Below, one piece after another: positions 20,669-31,542 of a stretch of 64,000 nt of DNA. Each line of letters starts with the position of its first letter. Position 1 is the stretch's first letter. The notes under the pieces are model-generated. The model worked only from the letters and a program-made list of their open reading frames with translations, ran no database searches and had not been told where the DNA came from. A program made the position numbers and the translations under genes. The stretch comes from Azorinus chamasolen. Lineage: Eukaryota; Mollusca; Bivalvia; Cardiida; Solecurtidae. The stretch is from the NCBI GenBank assembly GCA_963576725.1, contig OY755251.1, positions 39,192,048 through 39,256,047 of the forward strand. The letters are read 5' to 3'.

Positions 20669-23600
20669 CTGTAACAGAAGAAAGTTTTGTTTTTAATTTC
20701 AGGTATACTTAAATGCTTGAAGGTGTAAACATTGTACAGAAAAACGCGTTTATCTGCTTATTTTCTGTAAAAGATATTGGCATTCCTATACAGTACGTAC
20801 GTGTAGTTTCAAGTATTTAATTAATCGTGCCTCGCATGAATGTGCCCAAAGGGCTATACCTACTGTCTGTACCAAGACTCTGGAGGTAACGTTAGAGAAG
20901 CAATGCCAGCACATAAACACTTTAATACTTCGCCTGATAGAGACACATTTTAACGCCTTTGCAAACGGAGTCGACCCGGATCAGAATTTCACGTAGCAGC
21001 CGTCTGCTCAGGTCTGCTCTGTTTGCTTATAGAATTATATAGATTCTACCATAGCTTTGGTCATGAATATACATCAGGTAAAGTGTTTAACCCTTGCCAC
21101 TATGTGTAATATCAGCTGCAATATTCATAGCATTTGTATTATTTTGAAGAAAGATAGTCACCTGTCCATAAAGGAGGTATCAAGTTCGCTTCCTATGGAA
21201 GATCTGCTATCCCTGCCCTTCCTGCGAGCTTCTACTTTTCGTTTGATAGAACTGAGACGGTCTTGAATCTTAGATGTATCCAGTAGATCACTAGCAGTTG
21301 ATTCTTCCCTAAGTACATTCAGATTTGATCTATCGGAACTTTTGTCACTGATAGTATGTCTTTGTGAACTATTAGGAGAAGGATCTTCGTCTTCCAGAGA
21401 TGTTTCAAGGATGTTTTTAATAGTTTTATTCGTTTCTTCCTCAATAGTGTTAGGAATCAATTCCCACTTGCCACTTCCTTTAACCACCGGGCGAGATTTC
21501 TCTCGCAATAAGTCTGGGACAGATTCAATTTTCTTAGATTTCAGTTCAGTCCCTTTATTTGATTTAACAGAACTTGCACTAGTTTGACGCTTTGAGTTCA
21601 TAATAAAACTCGCACTCTTTGGTTTAAGTGACATTGGTCTTAATTTCGGATTTACAGGCGCACCATAACCGGATGATCGTGTACGGTGTTCGAGATCCAA
21701 TGCAGATTTGGTCTTTGAGATAGGAGCGGGAGCGCCGAATGCGGAGACGATCTCTTTAGTTTCATTATTACTAACAGAGATATTGCCTGGCTTGTTTGGT
21801 TTTCCATCTATCTGTTTTTGATTCACAGTCTTATCAGGCTTGCCTAACTGCTTGATACTAGCATTTAGTTTTGTATTAGACTGATCTTTCTTGTCTTTGT
21901 TGTCAGTCTTTCTACTCGATTCTCTTGCGCTGTGTACTGTATTGGTACCTGGCGGTATCTTAGATTCGTTGCGATGTTTCATGATGGTTCGAGTTTTCGA
22001 TTTTAACATTTCTGGTTTGTCGTCTTTATCTTTTCGTGCTGAGTCTGTCTCAGGCTTCCCCTCTCTCCTTGCAGAGGTGAGATCTAACTTTGGAATGCCT
22101 GATCGCTTAGGTGAAGGTGTTTTATCTCCTTCTGTGTTGTCTTTGGAAGCCAGGACACTGGACACTGCGAAGTAAAAGACTTTTATTAGCTATTCTCTTA
22201 TCTATTCCTTGTCGGGTTTTCAATGAATCATTGTTTTCAAGAAAAGAAATAGATTTGAGAATTGCTAGTAAAACTCTTTTCCCTTCAACAAGTCACGTGT
22301 TTCCCTGCGATGATTGTTTACGTACAGTAGAACCTGTCCTAAGCGGCCAGTCATAGGAGTCTTAAAACCAGGCGGTCGCTTAACGCAGGGCAACAGTAAT
22401 GCCGAAAGCTCATATAGGAGCTGCATTAATTGAAACCGCATTAAGCTACCACCCGCCTTACAGACTTATAATTAGCCTCTTTTCGATGGTCAGGTACTAC
22501 TGTACATAACAACTACTAGCAACGCTCAAAACTCTTTCTTGTTTTAACCCTTACCCCGCTGTGAAAAAATAATGTCTGCTCATATTTGGATCTGTTGCAA
22601 ATTTGAGTAGTTTCGATATGATCCAGTTTTCATGAGCTATTGACCAAGTGTCAAACAGCTTGGATTCTGATGAGACGCCGAGTAAGTTTGTGTCTCGTGT
22701 AGATCCAAGCTGTTTGTCGATGTTAGTCATGTCGCGCATAGCGGGATAGCGATGAACCCTTTCAGTGCAAGCATTGTCGTCTGCTAGATTAATTTTCGTC
22801 TGCTTCAAGTTTTAGAGTGCGCGTTTGCCATAATAAAGCATGCCTTTTTGAAGAGGGAGTGTGGGAAGAGGTAAATTCTAGTCTAAAGGTAAACTATTAA
22901 CCCTTTCAGTGCTAATTGTGTCTGCAAAACACATTAGTTAAACCATTTGGTAAAATAAAGGCATGATATAAATAAATGCAAATTTCAAAGGAATAAAGCA
23001 CAGGTATCGAAATAAAGTTTGAGAAAAAAGATTAAGTACCTGATCAGACGCCGCCTTGAAAAGGCGGCGTCTGATCTGGGACTGCACTATTTGCCGTGGT
23101 GCATTTTTGCAACATTGGCGATGAAAGGGTTAAAACGAGTATGTAAGTCGAACCTTTGGTTCAGTGGTTAGAACATTGGTTTTCAACTTGGAGACGCGGG
23201 GCAAAAGTCATAAGAGTTGTTTATATTTAAGCACTTACTGTTACAGTATATGGGTGATAGATCATCAACGGTCTACCTTCCAGACGTTTATCAAACGAGT
23301 TTATGTATATCATGACAATATCTTAACTCGATCGAATGTCTTTGGAAGTAGCTAGAACACATTTGTAATTATTGTGTTGATAGTCTCGCTTTACTTACAG
23401 ATATTGAATAATATTTAGCAGTCGCAATGTGGAACCCATGTTGTGTCCAGTGTCCCTTAAAAAGGGACACAAACAGTGTAGACCCAGATCAGATCTCCCC
23501 CTGACGGAGCCCTCTGATCAGGGTCTTCACTGTTTGCTGAAACCGTCGATGTCAATGGCTTATACCAGTAAATAGTTTGTTTTCTGCGCTCCCTCAACAT

Positions 23601-26600
23601 GGACATGAATGGGTTCAAAAGCAAGATCTTGATGAGTTTTCTTTAGATAGAATGGGAGTAAATGGTTTTATATTTTCACCGAATGAAACCAGCCTTGTAT
23701 TTTCAAATAGTTTGTATGTAGACAGGACATAACGTTATATCATTCTCATTTAGATATAGAAAAGGTAAGAAGTATCTGACGAAAACAACGACTCGGTCAG
23801 AATTATTATCACAACTAGACAACAAACTGGCTGTCGAAAACAGGTTAAACACAGATGTGATAGTTAATAACTCGGCTAAAAAAGTCCCGAACTGAGTCAT
23901 TATATACATGTTAGGCATATGTCACACCTTGTCTTAGTGTAGGGTTAGAGCTCTTACTGGGATTGCAAATGTTGTTTAATTAATAAATACGTTTCAAGTC
24001 ATGACCAATGTTACACATACAGACATACAATCATGCAGCTAGGATTGTGAGCCATGTACGACCCGGGCTTTATGGTGGACCATTGGCGATTCACACTTTG
24101 TTTTGGGTCATGGGGGAACCAGGCGTTACTGTAGGCAACGGAATACCTAGGCTTTGATGTGGAAAATGGAGGATCTATGCTTTGTTATTGGCCTAGGAAA
24201 ACCCAGGCTTTGTTGTGGGCAATGGAAGACAAAGACCAAGGAGGACCTACACTAATATCTAGGTTGTGTTGCAGGCCACGGTTCGAAGACATATGATTTG
24301 CTGTTGGCCATGAAAGACTTATGCTTTGATGTGGGTCACGTAGGACTTAAGCTTTGTAATGGAGGGCAACGGTTTTGTATGTGGGTTATGGGGACACAGG
24401 CTTTGTGATGGGCCATGAAAGACCTAAGACTTTGTTATGGGTCATAAAAGCCTAGGCTTTGTTTGACTTCGACGTGGACCATGAAAAGACCAACGCTTTA
24501 TTCTGGGTCATGGAAGACCTACGCGTTGTATAAAGCCTTATAAGATCTAAGCTTTGTCGTGGACCATAGAAGACATGGACCTTGTTTTTTGGCGATGGAA
24601 GACCACTGCTTTGATGTGGACAATGGATGAGACATGCTTTATTGTAGAACATGGAAGACCTAGGATTTGTTGTGGGCCATTGAAAACATAGGATTTGATG
24701 TGGCCTAGGCTTTTTGACCATGGAGGACCTATACTTTGTTTGGCTTTTCTGTTGACCATTAAAGCTTTGCCCTAACTTTGTTGTAAACCATGGACGACGT
24801 GCGTTGATTAGGGCCATGTAAAACCTAGGCTTTATTGTGGAACAGATGAGACAATGGCTTTGGTTTAGGCCAAGGAATACATAGACTTTAGTGTAGGCCA
24901 TGGAGGACATAGACTTTGTTGTGGACCACTGTCATGTTTTGATGTTGGATGTTGGCCAGGGAAGACGTAGGCTTTGTTCTGGATCATGGACGAACCAAGG
25001 CAGTACTTACGTCTTGTGTGCCTGTCTCCGTCTGGAGGTTTGTCTGACACTATTTTCATGGCACTAATCACTTCTACAATGAGATAATATATATGATATG
25101 ATTCATCTGTTTTCACTAGTAACAAAGTAGTGCCTGTATAATAACACACAGGGAAGATATATTGTGTATGTTTGGTAACCCCTAATTATGGTCAAGCCGC
25201 AATGCAAATGACTTCACACAATACCAACACATATAATGAAACTAAAGTAACACAATACACGCCCTCTGCAGTGAGCAATCAAAAGAAGTGAAGCTCTTGG
25301 AGTTTAACCCTTTACCCGATCCAGAACAGACGGTTCCTGTATGAATATCTTGTTGTGGTTGCTAATGAAACAATATAGGTCAGATTCTACTGTTTCTGCA
25401 GTGGCCAAATATTCATATGTTCATTTGCCAGAATAAGAACTGTCCCAATTAATATTCACGAAGACATGAATTATTGTATAAATATTTATGAGATAAGACA
25501 GGATTAACCCTTTACTCCATAAATACGCATTTTCACACGTTTGCAAACAGAGCAGGCTAGATCAGACGGCTGCTATAGGGACCGTGTGAGCAGGGCCTGT
25601 TCTGTTTGTCTATGATATACATGTACTATAGACACGATTATATAGTTACTGCCATGGCCAAACTGTCCTGTGTTCAAGTGTCATTATAAAAATTAAACCA
25701 TTTAATATGTATGCTGTTATTGTTTCTAACATGAATATTCATGGAGTAAAGGGTAAAGGCAGATGATAGCTTAATGCAGAGCAAAAGGTTTGTTCTGCAT
25801 TCAGCATGCGCCCGTTTTTGAAGGCACCGCTGTTAATCTATAACGTGGTCGCTATAGACAGGCCTCACAGTACATCAATGATTTTCATTTACACTAAAAC
25901 CTCTCTATAACGGCCACTAAAGGAGCGCTCTGTTTTACTTTCACCTTGCTTTAAGCAGCCAACTGCCTTTAACACAAAATTCACTGCTATAACTTTCGGC
26001 TGCTGTGCAAATTATAGATGCAGTATTTGGTGCCTAGTACCATGGGTGTCTGGATGTCACAGACGTTTTAACTCTTTTACCGCCATACGCGAAAACGTGA
26101 ATACCTCTGCAGACAGTTTGGATCCTGATGATACACCGAGTAACTGGGTGTCTCGTCAGGATCCAACCTGTTTGACATTCAGGTTATGAGTTTGAACAAA
26201 TAGTTGAAGCAATTCCAAGTTGAATCCTGAAATAGACAATAAAATGAACATATATACATATAACCACGTACCGTCCAAAAACTGTTCCTTTTTAGTAAAT
26301 GCGGATTTCGACGTTCTTGGGGATTCATACTCGGTTTCTTGACCGGCAGGTCCAGATTGAGTTGGCTGAAAAGTAAGGCATTGGTTACGACAGGTCGTGT
26401 GTTACAACTGGTTGGTGTTGCAATATTTCATATGTTACACTATATAATGTATAATAATATGTCACTATTTCAAAATATGCCATTAGTTTAGCTACACTAC
26501 TCCATATGTTACAATATACCTTATGATACATTATGTATTACAAATGCCATTTCTGCAGTATAGGTCATAATGTATATGTATATATGTTACAATAGGCCAT

Positions 26601-29600
26601 GTGTTACGACATGCTATGCAACAATATGTCATATAAGATGTGCTACAATATGGCATATGTTACTTTATCATATATATAGTACAACCATGTTAGTTCGAAC
26701 ACTCAAACATGTACAGTAAAACCGATATAAATTCGATGTTAAATTTAGTATCAATATCGGTATTTAGTATAAATAATCATTAACGTCGAACGTTATGCTG
26801 AAAGCTCCTGCATCAAGCTGGCATGTGTCTTTATAGATATTGTGGTGGTGATTTAGAGCAATTCTATATTACAAATATTAGAAGGGACCAAATTTTAACT
26901 CGAGTTATATTGAAGTTCGTGTTACTCGAGTTATATCGAAGTTCGTGTTACTCGAGTTATATCGAAGTTCGTGTTACTCGAGTTATACGTTGGGTGTGTA
27001 CTCCTTTAAACTCCTCGGATCTGTGTTGAAAAGGAGCTTAAATTAAGGCAGGTGATTGCTTAATGCAGGTTGAAAGTTATACTTTGTGAGTTTTCTGTAT
27101 GACTTTCACTCTGCACTAAGCTACCATCTGTCTTAAAGAGCGGCAATGATATTAGTTTAAAAGTGCTAAGAGGTCTACTGTAGTTGTATTTACCCGTTTG
27201 ATGGCCAGCTTCCTTCGTTTACTCCTAGTGAATCTTGTCTCACAGAATATACTGCAGAAGTTCTTGTCTTTGCCAACAAAAGTGCTGCACCATTTACACA
27301 GAAGATCTAAATGTAAAAGTAAACATATACAGTACAGCACCTCCTAACCTCATGAATATTCATTAAGAAACAGTGCATAGTGAATATATATTAACCCTTT
27401 CGGCGCCAAATTTCTTATTGTCGTCTACAAACCAATTTTATCAACTAATTTGGTAAAATTAGGTAATGAGATAAATAAATGCAAATTTCAAAGGAGTAAA
27501 GCACATGTATAGATAATAGAGATTGAGACAAAAAGTGAAGTCCCTGATCAGACGCCGCCTTGAAAAGGCGGCGTCTGATCTGGGACTGCACTATTTGTCG
27601 TGGTGCATTTATGCGACATCGGCAGTGAAAGGGTTAAGTAGTTTATTTTATATAATGGCATCATGAACAAGAGAAACAATGACAGAAACTAAAATGATAT
27701 CTATATTATGTCATAACGCTGATCGTATTGCTCCTACAGGAGTATCTGGTCTGTGTCTATTGTGTTTGCTAGGCGTGAAAATGTGTCCATACCAGGTAAA
27801 GGGTAGGGTTAACACTCAAAAGAGGTCTTTTGGCAGATCTAAAATCATTTAAATGCTGAAAATTCAAACCGTCTGAGCTGGGTCTACACTGTTTGCTAAT
27901 GCCAGTACTCAATTCTCACATTCGGTCGACTACATACAGAATAAAAGTCATGCAGATACACCCACCCAAACACCCCACCTAACCCCACCCAAACACCACC
28001 TACCCCCATCCAAACACCCCCTACCCCACCACCCCACCTACCCCCACCCAAACACCCCTACCCCACCACCCCACCTACCCCCACCCAAACACCCCCTACC
28101 CCACCACCCCACCTAACCCCCACCCAAACACCCCCTACCCCACCCACCCCACAAAACACCCCACCCACCCCACCTACCCCCACCCACCCTACCTACCCCA
28201 ACCCAAACACCCACCACCCCACCTACCCCCACCCAAACACCACACCCCACCTAACCCCCACCCAAACACCCCCTACCCAACCCACCCCACCAAACACCCC
28301 ACCTACCCCCACCAACCCCACCTACCCCCACCCAAACACCCCCTACCACACCCCACCCACCCCCACCCAAACCCCCCTACCCCACCTAACCCCACCAAAC
28401 ACCCCACCTACCTACACCCACCCCACCCACCCCACCTACCCCACCTACCCCCACCAAACACCCCCTACCCCACCCCACCCCACCAAACACCCCACCTAAC
28501 CCCACCCACCCCACCTACCCCCACCCAAACACCCCCTACCCCGCCCCACCCCCACCCAAACCCCCCTACCCCACCTAACCCCACCAAACACCCCACCTAC
28601 CTACACCCACCCCACCCACCCCACCTACCCCACCTACCCCCACCAAACACCCCCTACCCCACCCCACCCCACCAAACACCCCACCTAACCCCACCCACCC
28701 CACCTACCCCCACCCAAACACCCCCTACCCCGCCCCACCCCACCAAACACCCCCTACCCCACCCCACCCAACCAAACACGTCACCTACCCCCACCACCCC
28801 ACCTACACCCACCCAAACACCCCCTACCCACCCCACCCCACCCAAACACCCCACCTATCCCCATATTTGGCGTTCTAATGTTTACAGTAGAACCTGCCTT
28901 AAGCTGTCAACAAAAAGATGTCTAATTATGGGTTTAATTATGGGTCTGTGTGGTAAGTGGTAGCTTAATGCAGGTCAAAGGTAATGCAGAAAGCTATTAT
29001 AGGACATTTCTGCATTACTTTTGCCCTGCATTAAGCAACTATGCACCTGCTTTTTAAGACACCCATGTTCAATAAATGAATGGCCGGTTAACACATATTC
29101 TACTGTACCCTGTTCAAAATGGATAATTCATCAGTGTTTAACGATAGAGGCCAATCATTTGAATGGCTATCAGTACAGACGCTGATGTTAAGATCCTAGA
29201 GGCGCACTCTGTATACTCGAGTCCTGTGTTTAAATGGTGAAGATATGTGTCAGCTTAATTCAAAATAATGCAGACAACTTTGTATAGAGCCTTCTTCATT
29301 TCAATCACCTACTTTTCAAACTTCTCGTGTTCATTTCATTACGTGGTCTCTTAAAACAGGTTTTTATTGTACAATCTAATACAGAATATCACCACCTTTG
29401 GTTTCGTAACAAACAAATGCTACAAAACCCTTTATAGCTAAAGTCTTAAGATTTGTTTCAACTACTTCAAACCTATATTGACAATTTGGGGTTTCAAACC
29501 GTTTAACCATCAGATGCCGAGTTTTGGAAAATAAATGAAAGAAAAAAATATATAGATCTGATTTGGTAGCAGACGACAACTTTTGCAGACGTCACATAAG

Positions 29601-30885
29601 TGTTATTAGGATAACATGATCAACAAAAACATCCCTACTATACATTGCATACTGGGATATAATTGACCCTTTACTCCATAAATACGCCTTTCTATGCCTT
29701 TTAAAACAGAGTAGACCCAGAGGTTTGTTTGCTTATGATACTATATGGAAGTTTGTCTATGTTGCTTTCATGGCCAAGTATCCCCGTGCCCATGTGCTAT
29801 TATAACAATTAATTAAATTAATATTCATGATGTTGTTATATCTTACATGAATATTCATTGAGTAAAGGTTTGAATGTGTCCGAGACTGAGATTTTGTATC
29901 AGACCATGTGTTTTTCAGAGCAAATCAAGTATTTGTGTATTATATAAATTCCCTATTTTGGAATATTTTCTTCAATGTGTTTTGATTAACACTTTTATTG
30001 ACAGGATCAAGATCAGAGAGCTACAGCCGTCTGATAAAGACCTGCTCTGTTTGCTCATGAAGTAACATAGATCGGATTCTGCGCTTTGTTCTGTTAACCC
30101 TTTCCTTCGTATAAAACGTGTTTTGTTTTCACGCATTTGCAAACAGAGTAGACCTAGATCAGACGGCTCCTATATGAGCCGTCTGATCAGGGTCTGCTCT
30201 TTTTGCTAATGGAATTTGATAGATGTGTTTCTTTACCTTCTAGAATAGCTAAAATGTTCCACCTTCAATGTTTCATTATAACTATTTTGTCCATGAATAT
30301 CCAGCAGGTATTGAAATTTGGAATAAATATAGAACAGGGAAATGGTTCATTAGTAAGTGTCTCGTGTGTTAATTACTTTCGAGGTTTTTACAGAGATAAC
30401 TAATTGTACATTGGCGGTTTATATTAAAATTGGCACCGTGTTTATTAAATATGCAATCTGTTGACGCTATACTTCATGAATATTCATGGTTGAAATAATG
30501 ACATCATGAATATTAATGGAATGAAGTTGATTGTGGCATATGAGTAAGGAAACTTTTGTTCCAGGCTAAAACCTGCAGAATCAGATCTATATATTATTCC
30601 ATAAGCAAGCAGAGCAGATCCAGATCAAATGACTCCTACATTAGCCGTTTGATCTGGGTCTACTCTGTTTGCAAAGGCGTTAAAGTAAGAGGTTAATAAC
30701 ATATTCACGGTTAAAAGAGCAGTATAAGCTTGCCCGGTTGATAACATGAATATTCTGGTGCGTCACATGAATTCATATGTAATAACATAACATAACATAA
30801 ACATACAAGTTGTGAAGCTATACAAACATTCTGATAATGAAACTGCAAAGCGCATGACTGTTTAAAACTCACCGTGTGGTCCCAT
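20530..30885 (-). CDS. Six-exon host gene, unrecognised Cys-motif and Ser/Lys-rich protein
   Basis: I assemble six coding exons on the minus strand: 30873-30885 (ATG), 27194-27306, 26272-26365, 25011-25073, 21162-22164 and 20530-20668 (TGA). Every junction has GT/AG and every phase matches. The sum is 1425 nt, 474 residues. The N-terminus begins MGPHDLLCKWC and holds a C-x2-C-x10-C-x3-C cluster within the first 30 residues, which looks zinc-binding (FCS-like spacing, inferred). The remainder is hydrophilic, rich in Ser, Lys and Asp, probably disordered, with a basic segment near the end (DRLSSIKRKVEARRKGR). There is no signal peptide or membrane segment. Introns are filled with MITEs and tandem arrays. 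Function is not recognised; a scaffold or nucleic-acid or cytoskeleton binding role is conceivable but unsupported. Confidence 0.8.
20940..21092 (+). mobile_element. H1 MITE in intron 5, shortened
   Basis: TTAACGCCTTTGCAAACGG, a worn palindrome, and the right terminus ATGAATATACATCAGGTAAAG. Confidence 0.65.
21162..22164 (-). CDS. Exon 5 (large) of the six-exon gene
   Basis: 1003 nt. The acceptor TTTTACTTCGCAG precedes 22164 and the donor ATGGACAG|GTGACT follows 21162. It encodes about 334 residues of low-complexity sequence with SP/TP sites (TPSPKRSGIPKLDL near the start), acidic LEDEDPSPNSS and basic RKVEARRKGRDSR patches. Codon use and the long frame support real coding. Confidence 0.85.
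22325..22502 (+). mobile_element. M1 hairpin MITE in intron 4
   Basis: CAGTAGAACCTGTCCTAAGC to CGATGGTCAGGTACTACTG, flanked by TA. Confidence 0.8.
22544..22762 (-). mobile_element. H3 hairpin MITE in intron 4
   Basis: TTAACCCTTACCCCGCTGTG, AATGTCTGCTCATATTTGG, palindrome AAACAGCTTGGATTCTGATG / GTAGATCCAAGCTGTTTG, then GATGAACCCTTTCAG. Confidence 0.7.
22897..23133 (+). mobile_element. H4 hairpin MITE, complete
   Basis: TTAACCCTTTCAGTGCTAAT to GGCGATGAAAGGGTTAA. The palindrome GATCAGACGCCGCC-TTGAAAA-GGCGGCGTCTGATC is perfect. It closely matches 27391-27637. Confidence 0.9.
23467..23538. mobile_element. Hairpin element AAACAGTGTAGACCC
   Basis: Palindrome AACAGTGTAGACCCAGATCA ... TGATCAGGGTCTTCACTGTT. 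An unexpanded relative of the minisatellite-bearing element at 14678. Confidence 0.65.
23540..24060. other. Intronic spacer, nothing recognised
   Basis: Part of intron 4 of the six-exon gene. Only faint H1 terminus remnants are present near 23650. Confidence 0.45.
24080..24990. repeat. Degenerate ~34-bp tandem array in intron 4
   Basis: About 25 diverged units of the form CCTAGGCTTTGTTGTGGGCC plus ATGGAAGA. Units share GCTTTG and a GGCCATGGA-like half but drift widely, so this is an old array. Confidence 0.85.
25011..25073 (-). CDS. Exon 4, 63-nt in-phase cassette
   Basis: The acceptor TTATCTCATTGTAG precedes 25073 and the donor CAAGAC|GTAAGTAC follows 25011. Encodes EVISAMKIVSDKPPDGDRHTR plus a split codon. 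It is 63 nt with phase 1 on both sides, so skipping it would keep the frame. Confidence 0.75.
25304..25507 (+). mobile_element. H1 MITE with most of one palindrome arm deleted
   Basis: TTAACCCTTTACCCGATCCAG to ATTTATGAGATAAGACAGGATTAA. It shares TTAA 25504-25507 with the next copy. Confidence 0.75.
25504..25757 (+). mobile_element. H1 hairpin MITE, complete
   Basis: TTAACCCTTTACTCCATAAA to ATATTCATGGAGTAAAGGGTAAA, palindrome at about 25543-25610. In tandem with the preceding H1 copy. Confidence 0.85.
25760..26035. mobile_element. Two M1 MITE fragments
   Basis: GCTTAATGCAGAGCAAAAGG at 25770, then CACTAAAACCTCTCTATAAC at 25894 with GTTTTACTTTCACCTTGC. The second matches the fuller copy at 44404-44623. 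Confidence 0.6.
26068..26215 (+). mobile_element. H3 hairpin MITE
   Basis: TTAACTCTTTTACCGCCATA, palindrome GACAGTTTGGATCCTGATGA / CGTCAGGATCCAACCTGTTT, then TAGTTGAAGC. The right terminus is missing. It ends only about 55 bp from exon 3. Confidence 0.7.
26272..26365 (-). CDS. Exon 3 of the six-exon gene
   Basis: The acceptor CCTTACTTTTCAG precedes 26365 and the donor GGACG|GTACGTGG follows 26272. 94 nt encoding PTQSGPAGQETEYESPRTSK and on to KKEQFLD, ending one base into a codon. Confidence 0.75.
26390..26670. repeat. Degenerate TATGTTACAATAT-type repeat
   Basis: Loose repetition of ATGTTACAATATGCCAT-like units over about 280 bp of intron 2. Confidence 0.7.
26710..26990. mobile_element. 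M1/M2-type MITE with a 26-bp triplicated end
   Basis: Left CAGTAAAACCGATATAAATTC, worn core GAACGTTATGCTGAAAGCTC, and a right end where TTATATCGAAGTTCGTGTTA plus CTCGAG is tandemly repeated three times (26910-26988). Confidence 0.6.
27043..27181 (+). mobile_element. M1 MITE, left end lost
   Basis: TGCTTAATGCAGGTTGAAAG core, then GCTAAGAGGTCTACTGTA. It ends 13 bp from the donor of exon 2 (intron 2 side). Confidence 0.65.
27194..27306 (-). CDS. Exon 2 of the six-exon gene, Cys cluster
   Basis: The acceptor TTTTACATTTAG precedes 27306 and the donor AAACGG|GTAAAT follows 27194. Encodes LLCKWCSTFVGKDKNFCSIF then CETRFTRSKRRK: four Cys in C-x2-C-x10-C-x3-C spacing and a basic tail. Related to the exon at 16195-16410. 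Confidence 0.8.
27391..27637 (+). mobile_element. H4 hairpin MITE, complete
   Basis: TTAACCCTTTCGGCGCCAAA to GGCAGTGAAAGGGTTAA, with the same perfect GACGCCGCC/GGCGGCGTC palindrome as 22897-23133. It lies in intron 1. Confidence 0.9.
27650..27815 (-). mobile_element. H1-like MITE, strongly worn
   Basis: GCTGATCGTATTGCTCCTACAGG ... TCTGTGTCTATTGTGTTTGC then AGGTAAAGGGTAGGGTTAA. Confidence 0.5.
27955..28860. repeat. 0.9-kb C/A-rich array, almost G-free on the plus strand
   Basis: A run of CCCACCTACCCCCACCCAAACACC-like units with extreme strand asymmetry. There are longer internal duplications: about 150 bp near 28340-28550 recurs at 28555-28740. Minus-strand frames of Gly, Val and Trp are artefacts of the repeat. 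Confidence 0.95.
28885..29105 (+). mobile_element. M1 hairpin MITE, complete
   Basis: CAGTAGAACCTGCCTTAAGC to GGCCGGTTAACACATATTCTACTG, flanked by TA. Core AATGCAGGTCAAAGGTAATG with complement. Confidence 0.8.
29106..29660. other. Intronic spacer with an M1-like fragment
   Basis: An M1-like fragment (GTCAGCTTAATTCAAAATAATGC) sits near 29250. Otherwise nothing is recognised. Confidence 0.45.
29661..29871 (+). mobile_element. H1 MITE that lost its hairpin
   Basis: Both outer arms are well kept (CTTTACTCCATAAATACGCC and ATGAATATTCATTGAGTAAAG). The palindrome is collapsed to AACAGAGTAGACCCAG joined to GGTTTGTTTGC. Confidence 0.75.
30003..30349 (+). mobile_element. H2 hairpin MITE inserted in an H1 remnant
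   Basis: H1 remnant 30003-30093 (GACCTGCTCTGTTTGCTC). The complete H2 starts TTAACCCTTTCCTTCGTAT at 30094 with palindrome 30137-30210 and ends GAACAGGGAAATGGTTCA. Confidence 0.8.
30470..30696 (-). mobile_element. H1 hairpin MITE, reverse
   Basis: CTTCATGAATATTCATGG, palindrome near 30607-30672, terminus GTTAAAGTAAGAGGTTAA. Confidence 0.75.
30780..30803. repeat. (CATAA)n microsatellite
   Basis: Four to five CATAA units. Confidence 0.8.
30873..30885 (-). CDS. Exon 1, 13-nt start exon
   Basis: ATGGGACCACACG followed by the strong donor GTGAGTTTT. It encodes MGPH plus the first base of an Asp codon, and its phase fits exon 2 exactly. A 5' UTR must lie immediately upstream (above 30885), but its start is not visible. 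Confidence 0.6.
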
Positions 30886-31352
30886 CGCTACAGGCAGATC
30901 ATGAAATATGAACTTTAATCAATCGTTTATTAAATATTTAACACATGAAGCACGTTAGTCGGGCTAATTTTAGTTGGTGTAATACGATCTTGGCGTTGCT
31001 ATAACTCGGATATTTAATATTTCCCATACAACGCGTGCGTGTTTGATAACTTTTCCAAACAATCTGGGTCCACATGAAACACTTAGTAAGTCGATGTCTC
31101 ATCAGGATCTAAACTAATTGATACCTAGTTGATACATTTGCAAATAAATGGCAAACGTGAAAAATATTTATACTTGAAGCTGATGACAAGTTTTGCCGGC
31201 GGTACTTTGATCAGCTAATTAAAGTTTTGTCACAATTTAGAACAGCGGAACAAGTATTGTTGGTGTTGTATTTCCTAAAACAAAGAGACTATTGATTTTC
31301 TTGTAGTAAGTGAAATAGCCCGGTATAAAGTCATGTGTGACTTTTAGGGGTA

Positions 31353-31542
31353 CAGTAAAACTCCATTAGAACGGACGTTCAAATTAGTAGCAATATCCGC
31401 ATTTAAGGCTGATAGTAGTTTAATGTAGGGTGAAAACAATTCAGATAGCTCCTAAAGAACTTTCTGAATTACTTTCACCCAACATGCCTAAAATTACCTT
31501 CATGTATCTTTATGAACATTCAAGTTTAGATGGGCATTACTG
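31353..31542 (+). mobile_element. M1 MITE, worn core
   Basis: CAGTAAAACTCCATTAGAACG to TTTAGATGGGCATTACTG, TA-flanked. Core GTAGGGTGAAAACAATTCAG with complement. Confidence 0.75.

Noticed and set aside
21342..22175. Plus-strand frames opposite the large exon
   Set aside because: Shadows of the minus-strand exon, which has matching splice phases.
24452..25149. 152- and 94-codon minus frames near 24.5-25.1 kb
   Set aside because: Mostly degenerate tandem array. Only 25011-25073 has exon signals.
28654..28854. 66-codon Gly/Val/Trp protein on the minus strand
   Set aside because: By-product of the G-free C/A tract.
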